64,000 nt of DNA from positions 1-64,000 of the forward strand of contig DLGE01000008.1 in the NCBI GenBank assembly GCA_002482535.1, given 5' to 3'. The stretch is from Peptococcaceae bacterium UBA7702 (GTDB lineage Bacteria > Bacillota > Dehalobacteriia > UBA7702). The notes beneath the pieces were generated by a model, which ran no database searches, had not been told where the DNA came from, and saw only the letters and a list, made by a program, of their open reading frames with translations. The stretch's first letter is position 1; every line of letters starts with the position of its first letter. The translations under genes were made by a program, and so were the position numbers. This document shows positions 16,769 through 25,547 of this stretch, one piece after another.

Positions 16769-17395
16769 TTAAAGCAGTTGCAGCAGGTCGGAAATTTTAT
16801 TGATGGAGGGCGTTTCCGTTTCCAAGTGACCGAAACCGTAAGCGGCATGAAGGAAGGATACGCCGGCTTTCCCGGCGGCGAGGCGGTCTTTTTCCGTATC
16901 GCCGATATAAACCGGGTTTTTTAAGGCAAAAGCAGTGACCAGAGAGCGAATATTTTCCGCCTTTTCCTTGGCGCGATCGCCGTAACAGAGGGTGGCGCGG
17001 AAACAGTCCTCTACGTGGTGATAGTGGAGAAACGCTTCGATGTAGCCGCTGTCGCAGTTGCTGACGATGAACAGGGGCAGGCGTTCTTTTAAGCGCCTTA
17101 AAGTTTCTTCGACGCCGGGGTAAAGAATCCCGCCAAGCTTTGGCAGTTCTTTGCGTTCCGCCTCTCCGCAGAGGGCCATCAGCGCTTCGCGGCGCTGAGG
17201 GGGCAGGCCGGGGAAAAGTTTGTCGCCGATTTCTTTTGTGTTCAGACCCATGATGTTTTTGATCTCATTTTCGCTGAAAACTTTTTGGACATCGGGCTCT
17301 TTGGCGACGGCTCGATTCCAAGTGGCGGTAACGCTTTTCACCGCGTTCCATAGTGTGCCGTCAAGATCAAAAATCATGCTGTCAAAGGATCCCAT
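16769..17395 (-). CDS. HAD-superfamily phosphatase
   Basis: The 208-residue protein begins with the HAD motif I DLDGT (FDLDGTLWN, Asp about 10 and 12). Motif II is seen in FIVSNCDSG, and motif III/IV in VYIGDTEKDRLAAGKAGV. The helical cap domain between motifs I and II fits the phosphoglycolate phosphatase-like subgroup. The substrate is unknown. RBS GGGGGG precedes ATG 17395. Confidence 0.85.
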   Translation of the reverse strand: MGSFDSMIFDLDGTLWNAVKSVTATWNRAVAKEPDVQKVFSENEIKNIMGLNTKEIGDKLFPGLPPQRREALMALCGEAERKELPKLGGILYPGVEETLRRLKERLPLFIVSNCDSGYIEAFLHYHHVEDCFRATLCYGDRAKEKAENIRSLVTAFALKNPVYIGDTEKDRLAAGKAGVSFLHAAYGFGHLETETPSINKISDLLQLL

Positions 17396-17550
17396 GATAC
17401 GTTTCCCCCCATGCGTAAACTCAATACGTTTATTATATCATACGCGTCAACTCCATGGCTTGGTTTTGCGGATACACAAAGCGAAGCAGGGAAATTCATG
17501 AAAAGATCGCTTTTTTCAACACCTTAAGAAAAAATTTTTGGAAGCAAAAC

Positions 17551-17592
17551 GCCTGCTCAGAGCATTGCAACCATTCTAAGCAGGCATTTTTT
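17551..17592 (+). terminator. Terminator-like hairpin with no gene upstream
   Basis: GCCTGCT and AGCAGGC arms (17551-17557, 17579-17585) are followed by T6 on the plus strand. The region 17396-17692 lies between divergent genes, so no annotated plus-strand gene ends here. It could end a short transcript or act as a leader attenuator. Confidence 0.5.
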
Positions 17593-17612
17593 CGGAATTT
17601 TTTCAAAAAAAG

Positions 17613-17642
17613 GCTTTTCAAAAGCGGAAAAATGTGTATAAT
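17613..17642 (+). promoter_or_regulatory. Promoter of the IHF-like gene
   Basis: TATAAT at 17637-17642 is preceded at 16-17 bases by TTTTCA. The leader of about 45 bases contains an AACGGAGG-type ribosome site before ATG 17693. Confidence 0.6.
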
Positions 17643-17692
17643 AGGTAACGAACCCTTTTAGGAAAGGACTTATAGAACGGAGGAATATACAA

Positions 17693-18001
17693 ATGGCAGT
17701 ACCTAAAATCAGTGCAGAAGACAGAGCAAAAGCATTGGAGAAAGCTCAGAAAGTAAGAAAAGAACGTGCCGCGATGCGTGAAAACATGAAGGCCGGCAAA
17801 ATGGCGATGAAAGACGTCATCGCAAAAAAAGACGATGATGTTGTCGGCGGCATGAGAGTGAAATATGTTCTCGAGTCCATGCCTGGCATCGGCAAAGTCC
17901 GCGCCAAAGAAATCATGGAACAGATCGGTATCGATGAAAACCGCAAAATCAAAGGACTCGGTTCCCGTCAGGAAGCCGCTCTGCTCGAAAGACTGAAATA
18001 A
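17693..18001 (+). CDS. Actinobacterial-type integration host factor (mIHF) homologue
   Basis: The 102-residue basic protein resembles mycobacterial/streptomycete IHF throughout. It has a helical basic N-terminus (about 10-30, RAKALEKAQKVRKER), a central VKYVLESMPGIGKVRAKEIM helix-two-turn-helix region (about 57-76) and a C-terminal RKIKGLGSRQ loop (about 84-93). In Actinobacteria this nucleoid protein binds and bends DNA and is essential; it is unrelated to HU/IHF of Proteobacteria. Homologues exist in some clostridia. It has its own promoter and terminator. Confidence 0.88.
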   Translation: MAVPKISAEDRAKALEKAQKVRKERAAMRENMKAGKMAMKDVIAKKDDDVVGGMRVKYVLESMPGIGKVRAKEIMEQIGIDENRKIKGLGSRQEAALLERLK

Positions 18002-18050
18002 GCTCCGTATTTTTATATCAATCATACCATAAACGTAAATTAGCTGTGAA

Positions 18051-18082
18051 AAGCGTTGGGTTATTATACCCAACGCTTTTTT
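18051..18082 (+). terminator. Terminator of the IHF-like gene
   Basis: AAGCGTTGGGT and ACCCAACGCTT arms are followed by T6. Confidence 0.85.
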
Positions 18083-18179
18083 GATTTACCGGCCGTTGCC
18101 TGTGGCAGAATGACTGGTTTTTCAAAGGGTCGGCTGTTTCCGATTCCCAGGCAAGGTTATTCGGTGTACAATTCGGTTC

Positions 18180-18208
18180 TTGTTTTTTTACAGGGGGTCA
18201 TATATAAT
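18180..18208 (+). promoter_or_regulatory. Promoter of the cell-wall locus
   Basis: TTGTTT (18180-18185), a 17-base spacer and TATAAT (18203-18208) lie 50 bases before the GTG start of the first gene. Confidence 0.65.
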
Positions 18209-18257
18209 ATACCTAAATAACAATGGGAGTTTCTCCTTCATACGGAGGCCATATAAC

Positions 18258-19463
18258 GTGAACAAAGATGATTTTAACGTCAGAAAAAGCATAAGTTCCT
18301 TGACAAAGAAAAAAACGCAAAGTAAGGGCCAAGGCAAAGACCGCCGAAAAAAGCCGGCGGATGGCCCGAGAGAAGTTGGGAACAGTCAAGGGCCGCGCCG
18401 CGTTTCCCCCTTTCCAGGCATACCGGTAATCCGGCAAACCGTCATCGCCGTGGTCGTTTGCTGCGCTCTGTTTCTGGCGGTGGGTTTTGCCCTCTTTTCC
18501 GCGACTCAGAGGGAAATCAACGATCTCAAAAATGATCTCAAAGCATATACCACCGATGGCGTCGTTTCCGCCGGTTTTGTTGATGAAACCGTCGGTCTCT
18601 GCTTAGAGGCTGTCGGCGCCAGGGTCGATTTTATGCAAACCGTGATGGACAAGGCCAGCGACGGTACGATGAGCAACAGTGATTTTCAGTGGTTTGGCAG
18701 TGAGCTCACGGCGGTGAAAGCTGAAGCCACGACCCTTGTACAAATCCTCGACGAGGTGGATGCCGGGGAAGCTGCGGAAAAAACTTTTAACGATGAAATA
18801 CAGAAACCGTTATCGGCCCTGGAAACAGCTTACAATGAATTGGAAGTCAGTGACGACGATGTGGCCAGCACCAATTTAGGGGATGACGGCGCTGCCACCG
18901 ATACGGGTTCCTTTAAACTGCAAACCGGTGTCAAAGGGGCGTTGAAGTGGATTGTAATTTTGATTCTCCTCATCGTACTGGCATTGTTGAGCTTCTTATT
19001 CCGCAAAAAAATCGGCGGTTTGGGCCACCGCCTTTTCGGCAAAAAAGGCGTAAAAAAAGAAAAGCAGGGGAAGCGAAGCAAAAGCCGTAATCCCGAAGAA
19101 TATATTGCCGTTGATCACGACGCCAAAGACGCGGCGGAGGTCGCCGCAAGCGAAATCCCCCAGGCTCATCAGGAGGGAAAAACCCAAAAACCCAGTTTCG
19201 CTTTTGAGGAGCAACCCCAGGAAATGGCCGCCAAACCCTCTGCCGAAGAAGTGGAAGGGGATCCTTTGGACCGTTTGGCGCCCTCCTTCCGGGTCATGGC
19301 ATCGTTGGAAAAAGCCAAAGCGGCGCCGGCAGCGGATACGCCGCCCCCGCCGTCGCGGAGTGTTCCCGAAGAGGATTTGATGGACTTTGATCCTGGGGTG
19401 GAAGGTCAGGCGGAGATCGATGATGATGAGGATCCTCTGTTCAGCAAAGGCGAAGAGAATTAA
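18258..19463 (+). CDS. Two-TM protein of unknown function, first gene of cell-wall locus
   Basis: The product has 401 residues from GTG 18258, which follows GGAGG by 9 bases; the longer frame upstream lacks a ribosome site. A very basic N-terminus (about 1-55) precedes transmembrane helix 1 (62-82). An outside domain of about 145 residues with acidic helices follows, then helix 2 (231-248), a basic patch, and an acidic cytoplasmic tail ending with DLMDFDPG and DDDEDPLFSKGEE. I recognise no family. The locus with FHA-FtsW and a PBP suggests a regulator or scaffold of wall synthesis. Threonines in the tail could be FHA ligands, which is inference. Confidence 0.7.
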   Translation: MNKDDFNVRKSISSLTKKKTQSKGQGKDRRKKPADGPREVGNSQGPRRVSPFPGIPVIRQTVIAVVVCCALFLAVGFALFSATQREINDLKNDLKAYTTDGVVSAGFVDETVGLCLEAVGARVDFMQTVMDKASDGTMSNSDFQWFGSELTAVKAEATTLVQILDEVDAGEAAEKTFNDEIQKPLSALETAYNELEVSDDDVASTNLGDDGAATDTGSFKLQTGVKGALKWIVILILLIVLALLSFLFRKKIGGLGHRLFGKKGVKKEKQGKRSKSRNPEEYIAVDHDAKDAAEVAASEIPQAHQEGKTQKPSFAFEEQPQEMAAKPSAEEVEGDPLDRLAPSFRVMASLEKAKAAPAADTPPPPSRSVPEEDLMDFDPGVEGQAEIDDDEDPLFSKGEEN

Positions 19464-19494
19464 ATCGCGGCTTGAAAGCCGGGGAAGGGCGTTT

Positions 19495-20568
19495 ATGGGA
19501 GCCATCGGACAATACTATTACAAAGATATCAAAGGCGCCGGCGGCCGCGTCAAAATCACTCCCGGGTTTGAATCCTATGATAGGGTCTTTTGTAAACCAG
19601 GGGTTTTCCCCCAGGGGGAAACGGCGCCGCCCGCTTTGATATACGACCGCAGCGCCGCCTTTTACTTCGTCGGCAGGGAAGAACGCTATTTTGACGACCG
19701 AGAAAAAGATGAGATTACTGTGCGCCACGGCTTTCTTTTTCCTTTGACGCTCTTTACGGACCATGTTTTCGGCGCGAAGCTCTATCGCTTTTTTGACATT
19801 GGAGATTTTGATTGTACTGCCGCCGGTTTTGATCAGGAAGAGATGCTGTCGGCGAAAAATAAATTGACGGTTACCGGCGACTGCTGCGATTTTTTGCGCC
19901 CCGCCGATGTTTTTTGGCAATGCAAAGAGACGCCCCGGTTTGTTAAACTGCTGCTTTATGCCTCATTGATGGCGGTGACCGAAGAGTTTTCCCTGATCTT
20001 CGCCTTGCCGGATTTAAACGCCGAGACGTATCATAAAACCGCTGTTTCGATGCTAAAGAGTATTTTCGCCATGATCCCTTGGGAGCTGCGGGAATATTTG
20101 ACATTCCATACCTGCGTTGACGATCAGTATGCCCTGGGAAATTTTAAAATCAGCTTCACGTCCTTTCCCGATGAGCGGCTGCGCAAGAGCAACCGTAGTT
20201 TCTATTTCGATTTAAAGAACAACAAAGTGACCCCCGATCTCGTCATCGAACAGAAGATCAGGGGTACTGTCAGCGGGGATCTCCTTTATCTGATCTGGTT
20301 TTACCGGGACGAAAAGGCGCTTTCCGCTTTGTTTTATATCTTTCATCATAATCGCGGGTTGCTGGGGGAAGACGCTCCCCGGATGGTGCTGATCGATGCT
20401 CTGTCTTGCTATTTTCTGCTGACAAAAGTCGGCGAAAAATATAGAGGTCTGCTCAAAGAGGAACTTTCCCGGATCAGCAAAGGCGCTTCCCGGGAGATTC
20501 TGCTCTGTCTTGCCGGCCACCTCACCGATGGGGAATTTACGAACCTTCGGGAAATGCTGCAAATATAA
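19495..20568 (+). CDS. Cytoplasmic protein of unknown function (possibly GAP1-N2-like)
   Basis: The 357-residue soluble protein starts at ATG 19495, 31 bases after the upstream gene. The opening IGQYYYKDIKGAGGRVKI, then ALIYDRSAAFYFVGRE and FLFPLTLFTDHVFG, recall the N-terminal part of GTPase-associated GAP1-N2 proteins. That match is from memory and weak. The remainder is helical with Cys residues but no motif I can name. It is the second gene of the FHA-FtsW/PBP unit; the next gene starts 30 bases on. Confidence 0.6.
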   Translation: MGAIGQYYYKDIKGAGGRVKITPGFESYDRVFCKPGVFPQGETAPPALIYDRSAAFYFVGREERYFDDREKDEITVRHGFLFPLTLFTDHVFGAKLYRFFDIGDFDCTAAGFDQEEMLSAKNKLTVTGDCCDFLRPADVFWQCKETPRFVKLLLYASLMAVTEEFSLIFALPDLNAETYHKTAVSMLKSIFAMIPWELREYLTFHTCVDDQYALGNFKISFTSFPDERLRKSNRSFYFDLKNNKVTPDLVIEQKIRGTVSGDLLYLIWFYRDEKALSALFYIFHHNRGLLGEDAPRMVLIDALSCYFLLTKVGEKYRGLLKEELSRISKGASREILLCLAGHLTDGEFTNLREMLQI

Positions 20569-20598
20569 GTGATTTTTACGATGTGAGGAGAAGCAGTT

Positions 20599-22383
20599 TT
20601 GTCTTTCGGAGAAACGTTTTTGCAACCCTTATTTGAATTTTTTACGGCCCACCCCGAAGCCGGCGGCTGGTATACGACGTTTGCCCGTTGGGTTTTTCCA
20701 CTGCTTGCCGTTATCTTGCTGGTGAAGGTCGTGCGCTCCCTGCTACAGGCGGAAAATCCCGCCGAAGTATGGGCGAATTTGCGTTTTCCCAACGGCAATG
20801 AAGTGCCGCTGACCCATTGGGAAAATGTCATCGGCCGGGCAAAATCCGCCGACGTCATCGTGGCTTTCCCCACAGTATCCCGGAACCATGGCACCCTGGT
20901 CCGGGACGAAAACGGGGTATGGTACTACAATGATTTAAACTCCAAGAGCGGTTCACTGATGAATGGTACGCCGGTGACGGAAAAGACGCCGATCTCTTTC
21001 GTGGACACGCTGACCATCGGCGGCGGTGATTTTAAACTGATGCCGGTTTCCGCCAAGGAGCGACGGAAAAACGTCAAAAAGCGGCTTTTCTTTTCCCGTC
21101 CCGAATCGCCCTGGAGTGCCCTTCTGTTGTTGACGGTGTTCCAGTTCTTGGCGGCCTTTCAGTTTATCGCCGCTTACGGCGCGGAGTGCCCCGTTATGGC
21201 TCCCGTCTGCCTCATTGGTCTTTCGGTGGTGATGTGGGTTTATTATTTCGCCATGCGCGCTGTTCACCGCGTGGCATTTGAAATGGAAACCATCGCGTTT
21301 TTCCTTTCGACCTTGGGGCTTTGCGTCTGCTCTACCGCGGCCCAAGACGATATCTTCAAACAATTCGTCGCCATTTTGCTGGGGCTCGGCCTGTTTCTGC
21401 TGATCAGCTGGTTTTTACAGGATCTGGACCGCTGCAAAAAGGTGCGTTTGCCCTTGGTCGTTCTCGCCGTGATCGCCCTTGGCATCAACCTGCTTTTCGG
21501 TCAGATCACTTACGGCGCGCAAAACTGGGTTTCCATCGGCGGCCTTTCGGTGCAGCCTTCGGAATTGGTCAAACTGGCCTTTGTCTTTGCCGGTGCGGCA
21601 ACCTTGGACGAGCTGTTCCAAAAAGGCAACCTCACCTTATACGTGGTTTTTTCCGCCGTCTGTTTCGCCGCCTTAGGCATCATGGGCGACTTCGGCACAG
21701 CTTTGATCTTTTTTGTGACTTTCGTCGTCATTTCTTTCCTGCGTTCCGGCGATTTTTCCAAACTGATTCTGATTTTGGGCGGCGCCGCTTTTGGCGGCAT
21801 GATGATTTTACGCTTTAAACCGTATATCGCCAGCCGTTTCGCGGCCTGGGGACACGTTTGGGAATACGCCAGTACCACCGGGTATCAACAGACGAGAACC
21901 ATGTCGGCGGCGGCCAGCGGCGGTTTGGTGGGTGTCGGCGGCGGCAACGGCTGGCTGCATACGGTGGCAGCCAGTGAAACGGACCTGATTTTTGGCGTCC
22001 TTGCCGAGGAATGGGGACTGCTCATCGCTGTCCTTGCTGTGCTCTGCATTCTCACTTTGGCGGTCTTCGCCGTGAAATCCATCTCTTCGGGGAGAAGCGC
22101 CTTTTATACGATTGCTGCCTGCGCCGGCACAACCCTCCTGGTCATGCAGACGATTCTCAACGTCTTCGGTTCCGTGGACCTTTTGCCCCTCACCGGGGTG
22201 ACCTTTCCCTTCGTCTCCTGCGGTGGTACCAGCGTGATGGTCTCCTGGGGTATCCTGGCCTTTTTGAAGGCCGCCGATACGCGGCAAAACGCCAGCTTTG
22301 CTGTGCGCTTGCCGGAGAAAAGAGATCTTCCCAGCAAAAAAGCGAAAAAAGCGAAGAGAGGGATGCATTATGAAGAAACTTGA
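20599..22383 (+). CDS. FHA domain fused to FtsW/RodA/SpoVE glycosyltransferase
   Basis: The 594-residue fusion starts at TTG 20599 after GAGGAG. A single helix (about 31-47) is followed by an FHA domain (about 58-150) with the phosphothreonine-binding residues in place: G79-R80, S94-RNH-97 and N114-SKSG. After that comes a SEDS polymerase with about 10 helices, including NWVSIGGLSVQPSELVKL and a C-terminal GVTFPFVSCGGTS segment. SEDS proteins polymerise lipid II together with a class B PBP, here the next gene, which overlaps by 14 bases. An N-terminal FHA suggests control by a Ser/Thr kinase, as with FhaB/RodA in Actinobacteria. No kinase is in the window. Confidence 0.9.
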   Translation: MSFGETFLQPLFEFFTAHPEAGGWYTTFARWVFPLLAVILLVKVVRSLLQAENPAEVWANLRFPNGNEVPLTHWENVIGRAKSADVIVAFPTVSRNHGTLVRDENGVWYYNDLNSKSGSLMNGTPVTEKTPISFVDTLTIGGGDFKLMPVSAKERRKNVKKRLFFSRPESPWSALLLLTVFQFLAAFQFIAAYGAECPVMAPVCLIGLSVVMWVYYFAMRAVHRVAFEMETIAFFLSTLGLCVCSTAAQDDIFKQFVAILLGLGLFLLISWFLQDLDRCKKVRLPLVVLAVIALGINLLFGQITYGAQNWVSIGGLSVQPSELVKLAFVFAGAATLDELFQKGNLTLYVVFSAVCFAALGIMGDFGTALIFFVTFVVISFLRSGDFSKLILILGGAAFGGMMILRFKPYIASRFAAWGHVWEYASTTGYQQTRTMSAAASGGLVGVGGGNGWLHTVAASETDLIFGVLAEEWGLLIAVLAVLCILTLAVFAVKSISSGRSAFYTIAACAGTTLLVMQTILNVFGSVDLLPLTGVTFPFVSCGGTSVMVSWGILAFLKAADTRQNASFAVRLPEKRDLPSKKAKKAKRGMHYEET

Positions 22384-23722
22384 ACGCCGGGCCATCATCT
22401 CCCTGCTCCTTGCGGCCTTTCTCTTTTTGGGTCTGATTTTTTTCTGTTTTCGTTTTGTGGTCAATGGCAGCCAATGGGCCTCGTTCCCTGCCAACCGGCA
22501 TCTCTTTGCCGACGGCGCTTTGGATCGCGGTTCCATCTATGATGTCAACGGTAATTTGCTGTTGGAAAATACCGAAAGCGGGGCAATCTATCATGACGAT
22601 CAGAGCATCCGCAAAGCTACGTTACACGTGGTGGGAGATGTGTCCGGCAATATTTCCACCGGTGCGGAAACAAAGTTCGCCGGTAAACTGACGGGTTATA
22701 ATTTCATCAACGGCACTTATGCCAAAAACAGCGCCGGCCGCAATCTCTATCTGACCATTGACGCCAATGTCTGTAAAACGGCTTACGCGGCATTGAACGG
22801 CCATAGCGGTACGGTGGGGGTCTACAATTACAAGACAGGAAAGATCGTCTGTCTGGTCAGTTCCCCGTCCTATGACCCCAATCAGGGCATCGACAGCGCT
22901 TCCGCCGCGGAAGAGGGCTATTACATCAACCGTTTCTTTTCCGCTGCCTTCGTTCCCGGTTCCACCTTTAAAACCGTGACCGCGGCGGCGGTGATTGAAC
23001 AGATGGATGGCTACGAAAACTGGAGTTATGACTGTACCGGTTCGTATACTCTGGGCAATGACACCATCACCTGCCCCTCTGTCCACGGTACCGTCGATTT
23101 TGAAGACGCTCTCTGCGTTTCCTGCAACTGCGCATTTGCCAACCTGACCCTTTCCTTAGGGGCTGATACCATGGAGGATTACGTGGATCAGCTGGGTTTG
23201 ACGAATTCTTATAATATCAACGGCATTGCCACGAAGGCCGGTTCCTTTTCCTTTTCCGAGGATCATGAGGCTGCTTTGGCCTGGGCCGGCATCGGTCAGT
23301 CGGAAGATTTGGTCAACCCCTGTTCCATGATGATTTATATGGGGGCCATCGCCAACCATGGCCGCGTCGTCGTACCCCAGATCGTCTCTGCGGTGAAGAC
23401 CTCTGGCAATTTTCCTTTAAGCATTTATATTCCGAAGCCGCGGACGAAGTTGATCAGCAGCGATACAGCCACCACGCTAAAGGCCATGATGCGCAATAAC
23501 GTGGTCAATAATTACGGGGAAGGCGGTTTGTCCGGTTACAATCTTTGCGCCAAATCTGGAACCGCGGAGGTGGGGGACGGAACCTCTCACGCCTGGTTCG
23601 TCGGGTTTCTCGACAGTGAGGAGAATCCTTATGCCTTTGTCGTTTTGGTGGAACACGGCGGCAGCGGCGCAAGGGTTGCCGGTTCCGTGGCAAACACAGT
23701 TTTACAGGCCATTGTAAATTAG
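22370..23722 (+). CDS. Class B penicillin-binding protein (PbpA-like transpeptidase)
   Basis: The 450-residue protein has an N-terminal anchor (about 8-30), a short dimerisation-type region and a transpeptidase domain. The active motifs are STFK (Ser198 to Lys201), SCN (251-253) and KSGT (395-398). It cross-links peptidoglycan outside the membrane with the SEDS partner encoded upstream. Its length and lack of PASTA domains fit the PbpA group. It ends in TAG, one of only two amber stops I found in the window; the next in-frame stop is two codons later, so read-through would add only three residues. Confidence 0.92.
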   Translation: MKKLERRAIISLLLAAFLFLGLIFFCFRFVVNGSQWASFPANRHLFADGALDRGSIYDVNGNLLLENTESGAIYHDDQSIRKATLHVVGDVSGNISTGAETKFAGKLTGYNFINGTYAKNSAGRNLYLTIDANVCKTAYAALNGHSGTVGVYNYKTGKIVCLVSSPSYDPNQGIDSASAAEEGYYINRFFSAAFVPGSTFKTVTAAAVIEQMDGYENWSYDCTGSYTLGNDTITCPSVHGTVDFEDALCVSCNCAFANLTLSLGADTMEDYVDQLGLTNSYNINGIATKAGSFSFSEDHEAALAWAGIGQSEDLVNPCSMMIYMGAIANHGRVVVPQIVSAVKTSGNFPLSIYIPKPRTKLISSDTATTLKAMMRNNVVNNYGEGGLSGYNLCAKSGTAEVGDGTSHAWFVGFLDSEENPYAFVVLVEHGGSGARVAGSVANTVLQAIVN

Positions 23723-23770
23723 CACACGTAAAAAAAGGGCTTTGTTTAAGAAGAAGCCCCGTCAATTAGG

Positions 23771-23808
23771 AGTCGGTTTCTGATAAAAGTCAGAAGCCGA
23801 CTTTTTTA
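23771..23808 (+). terminator. Terminator of the cell-wall locus
   Basis: GTCGG-TTT-CTGA pairs with TCAG-AAG-CCGAC around a short loop and is followed by T7. Confidence 0.8.
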
Positions 23809-23976
23809 TTACGGTTATGATACCCCCGGTTTTTAAATGTTGTATCATTCCTTTGCGATAAAGGAGCAGACGGCATGTGAAAAAAGTTAATAAAGTGTAG
23901 AAATAGTGTTGTGTTTCGTAAAAAAACTGCTATAATAACAAAAGAAAATAAGTATACACATGAAAGGACTTATCTT

Positions 23977-24366
23977 ATGGAAAAATACGCTGTTGGTGAA
24001 AACGTGCCAATGAAGTTTCACAAAGCATTGGTTTACGTGCTGATTCCATTATCCCTCCTGATTTCCGTGATTACCTTTATTGTTCTGCTCGGAACGGTGT
24101 TTTACGCGCCGGTATTGTCGATTTTGCTGCTGATCATCTTGGCCGGCTCCTTTGCCCTTTCTTTGGCGGCGGAAATCCTGCTGCTGCAAATGCGCAGAAC
24201 CGGTATTATCCTGCTTTATGTGGGGTATGGTTTGTCCGTTGTCAGTTCCCTGATTACGTTGTTAACGGATTTTACGCTCAATAACATCATCTCTCTGGTA
24301 TTGATGGCCGGAATCATCATTTTGATTTATATTTATTACGAAAAACGAACCGCTCTCTTCCATTAA
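23977..24366 (+). CDS. Small four-TM membrane protein, unknown function
   Basis: The 129-residue protein contains four hydrophobic helices (roughly 20-45, 48-70, 76-95 and 98-122) and few polar residues. No family is recognised. ATG 23977 follows AAAGGAC. A promoter with TATAAT at 23931-23936 and TTGTGT 16 bases upstream lies in front, and a strong terminator follows, so it is a single-gene unit. Confidence 0.65.
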   Translation: MEKYAVGENVPMKFHKALVYVLIPLSLLISVITFIVLLGTVFYAPVLSILLLIILAGSFALSLAAEILLLQMRRTGIILLYVGYGLSVVSSLITLLTDFTLNNIISLVLMAGIIILIYIYYEKRTALFH

Positions 24367-24412
24367 GTAAACAGGTACGTAAGCAGGTTCGTAAAACAAC
24401 GGATGATTTTGA

Positions 24413-24457
24413 AGAGAGTTCGTTTCTGATCTTTGATCAGAAACGAACTCTCTTTTT
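24413..24457 (+). terminator. Strong terminator hairpin
   Basis: An 18-19-bp perfect stem (AGAGAGTTCGTTTCTGATC and its complement) with a tiny loop and T5 lies between convergent genes. Confidence 0.85.
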
Positions 24458-24472
24458 GTCAAATTTTTTCTA

Positions 24473-25324
24473 TTATTCTTCTTTTAAAGCCTTCATGAGG
24501 TTTTGCATATCTTCGGGGAGGGAAGAGGAAACTTCCACCGCCCTGCCGTTTAACGTATACCACAGCCTCGCGCAGTGGAGGGCCTGGCGGGAAATACGGT
24601 CCGTTTTGCCGCCGTAAAGACTGTCTCCGGCTAAGGGGTGGCCCAGGTGGGCCATATGCACCCGGATCTGATGGGTGCGCCCTGTCTCTAATTTTAAGCG
24701 CAGGAAAGCGTGATCCTGATATTGTTCCACAACGCGGTAATGGGTGACGGAAGGCTGCCCGGTGGCATCTACCTTGCGCATGATGGTAGAACCCGCCACC
24801 CTTAACAGCGGCGCTTCTACGACACCGGCTTTTTCCGGGAAAACGCCCTCGGCGAGGGCGAGGTATTCCTTCTCCACACCGTGGGCCAGTTGTACGGCGG
24901 TGAGCTTATTTTTGGCGATCAGGCAAAGCCCCGTGGTATGACGGTCCAGACGCCCCAAGGGGCGAAAAGGCGTATCGGGATAACGGTAGGCGAAAAAATT
25001 GCCCAAGGCGTCGTCGAATTCTCTGGTGGCGGGATGGACGAGGATATCGTCGGGCTTATCAAAGATCACCACGTCCTCATCCTCGTAGACGATGGGGATA
25101 CGCAAATTGCCGTTGCCGGTTAGGACGGGGACTTTGTCGGGAAAGTCGATTTCGATCAGGTCGTTTTCGTGGACGGGATCGATGTTGCGGTGAAAAGTGC
25201 CGTTGACGGTGAGTCCCCCTGCCTGCTTGATTTTGATCAGCATCGTTTTGGAATACCCCTGTTGCAAAAGGTATTCCCTGAGCGCCATACCGTCTTCTTC
25301 TTTGGTAATCAGGTATCGTTTCAT
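24473..25324 (-). CDS. RluA-family 23S rRNA/tRNA pseudouridine synthase
   Basis: The 283-residue protein has an N-terminal S4-like RNA-binding region (about 1-60) and the RluA catalytic core with GRLDRHTTGL (catalytic Asp) near residue 120. RTHQIRVHMAHLGHPLAGD follows near 210. It isomerises uridine in structured RNA; which site cannot be told. ATG 25324 gives the usual N-terminus, but its nearest GGAGG is about 25 bases upstream. A TTG 36 bases upstream is possible but also lacks a site. Confidence 0.9.
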   Translation of the reverse strand: MKRYLITKEEDGMALREYLLQQGYSKTMLIKIKQAGGLTVNGTFHRNIDPVHENDLIEIDFPDKVPVLTGNGNLRIPIVYEDEDVVIFDKPDDILVHPATREFDDALGNFFAYRYPDTPFRPLGRLDRHTTGLCLIAKNKLTAVQLAHGVEKEYLALAEGVFPEKAGVVEAPLLRVAGSTIMRKVDATGQPSVTHYRVVEQYQDHAFLRLKLETGRTHQIRVHMAHLGHPLAGDSLYGGKTDRISRQALHCARLWYTLNGRAVEVSSSLPEDMQNLMKALKEE

Positions 25325-25449
25325 GGTGAATATTCTAAGCGGTTTTTCCTCCGCTGTCAAATAACACCGATCGTTACCACGAAAACGGGGCAGACTGAAA
25401 AGAGGCCAAACAATTCATGTAACTCCTGCTCAGAACAGGCAAGAAAAAA

Positions 25450-25533
25450 GGTCAAAAAAAGTCAAAGAAAAGACTTGATTTTTTTGAAAGAGCGTAGTAC
25501 AATAAAATATATAAAAGGTCAAATATGGTCAGA
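25450..25533 (+). promoter_or_regulatory. CtsR-controlled promoter with two operators
   Basis: GGTCAAA-AAA-AGTCAAA (25450-25466) and GGTCAAA-TAT-GGTCAGA (25517-25533) match the CtsR heptad direct repeat with a 3-base spacer. They flank a promoter with TTGATT (25475-25480), a 17-base spacer and TACAAT (25498-25503). Autorepression of the ctsR operon is expected. Confidence 0.9.
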
Positions 25534-25547
25534 TAAGGAGCAGTCCC

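Noticed and set aside
23720..23731. Pyrrolysine in the PBP gene because it ends in TAG
   Set aside because: The TAG follows a complete transpeptidase domain, and the next stop is only two codons later, so it is an ordinary stop.
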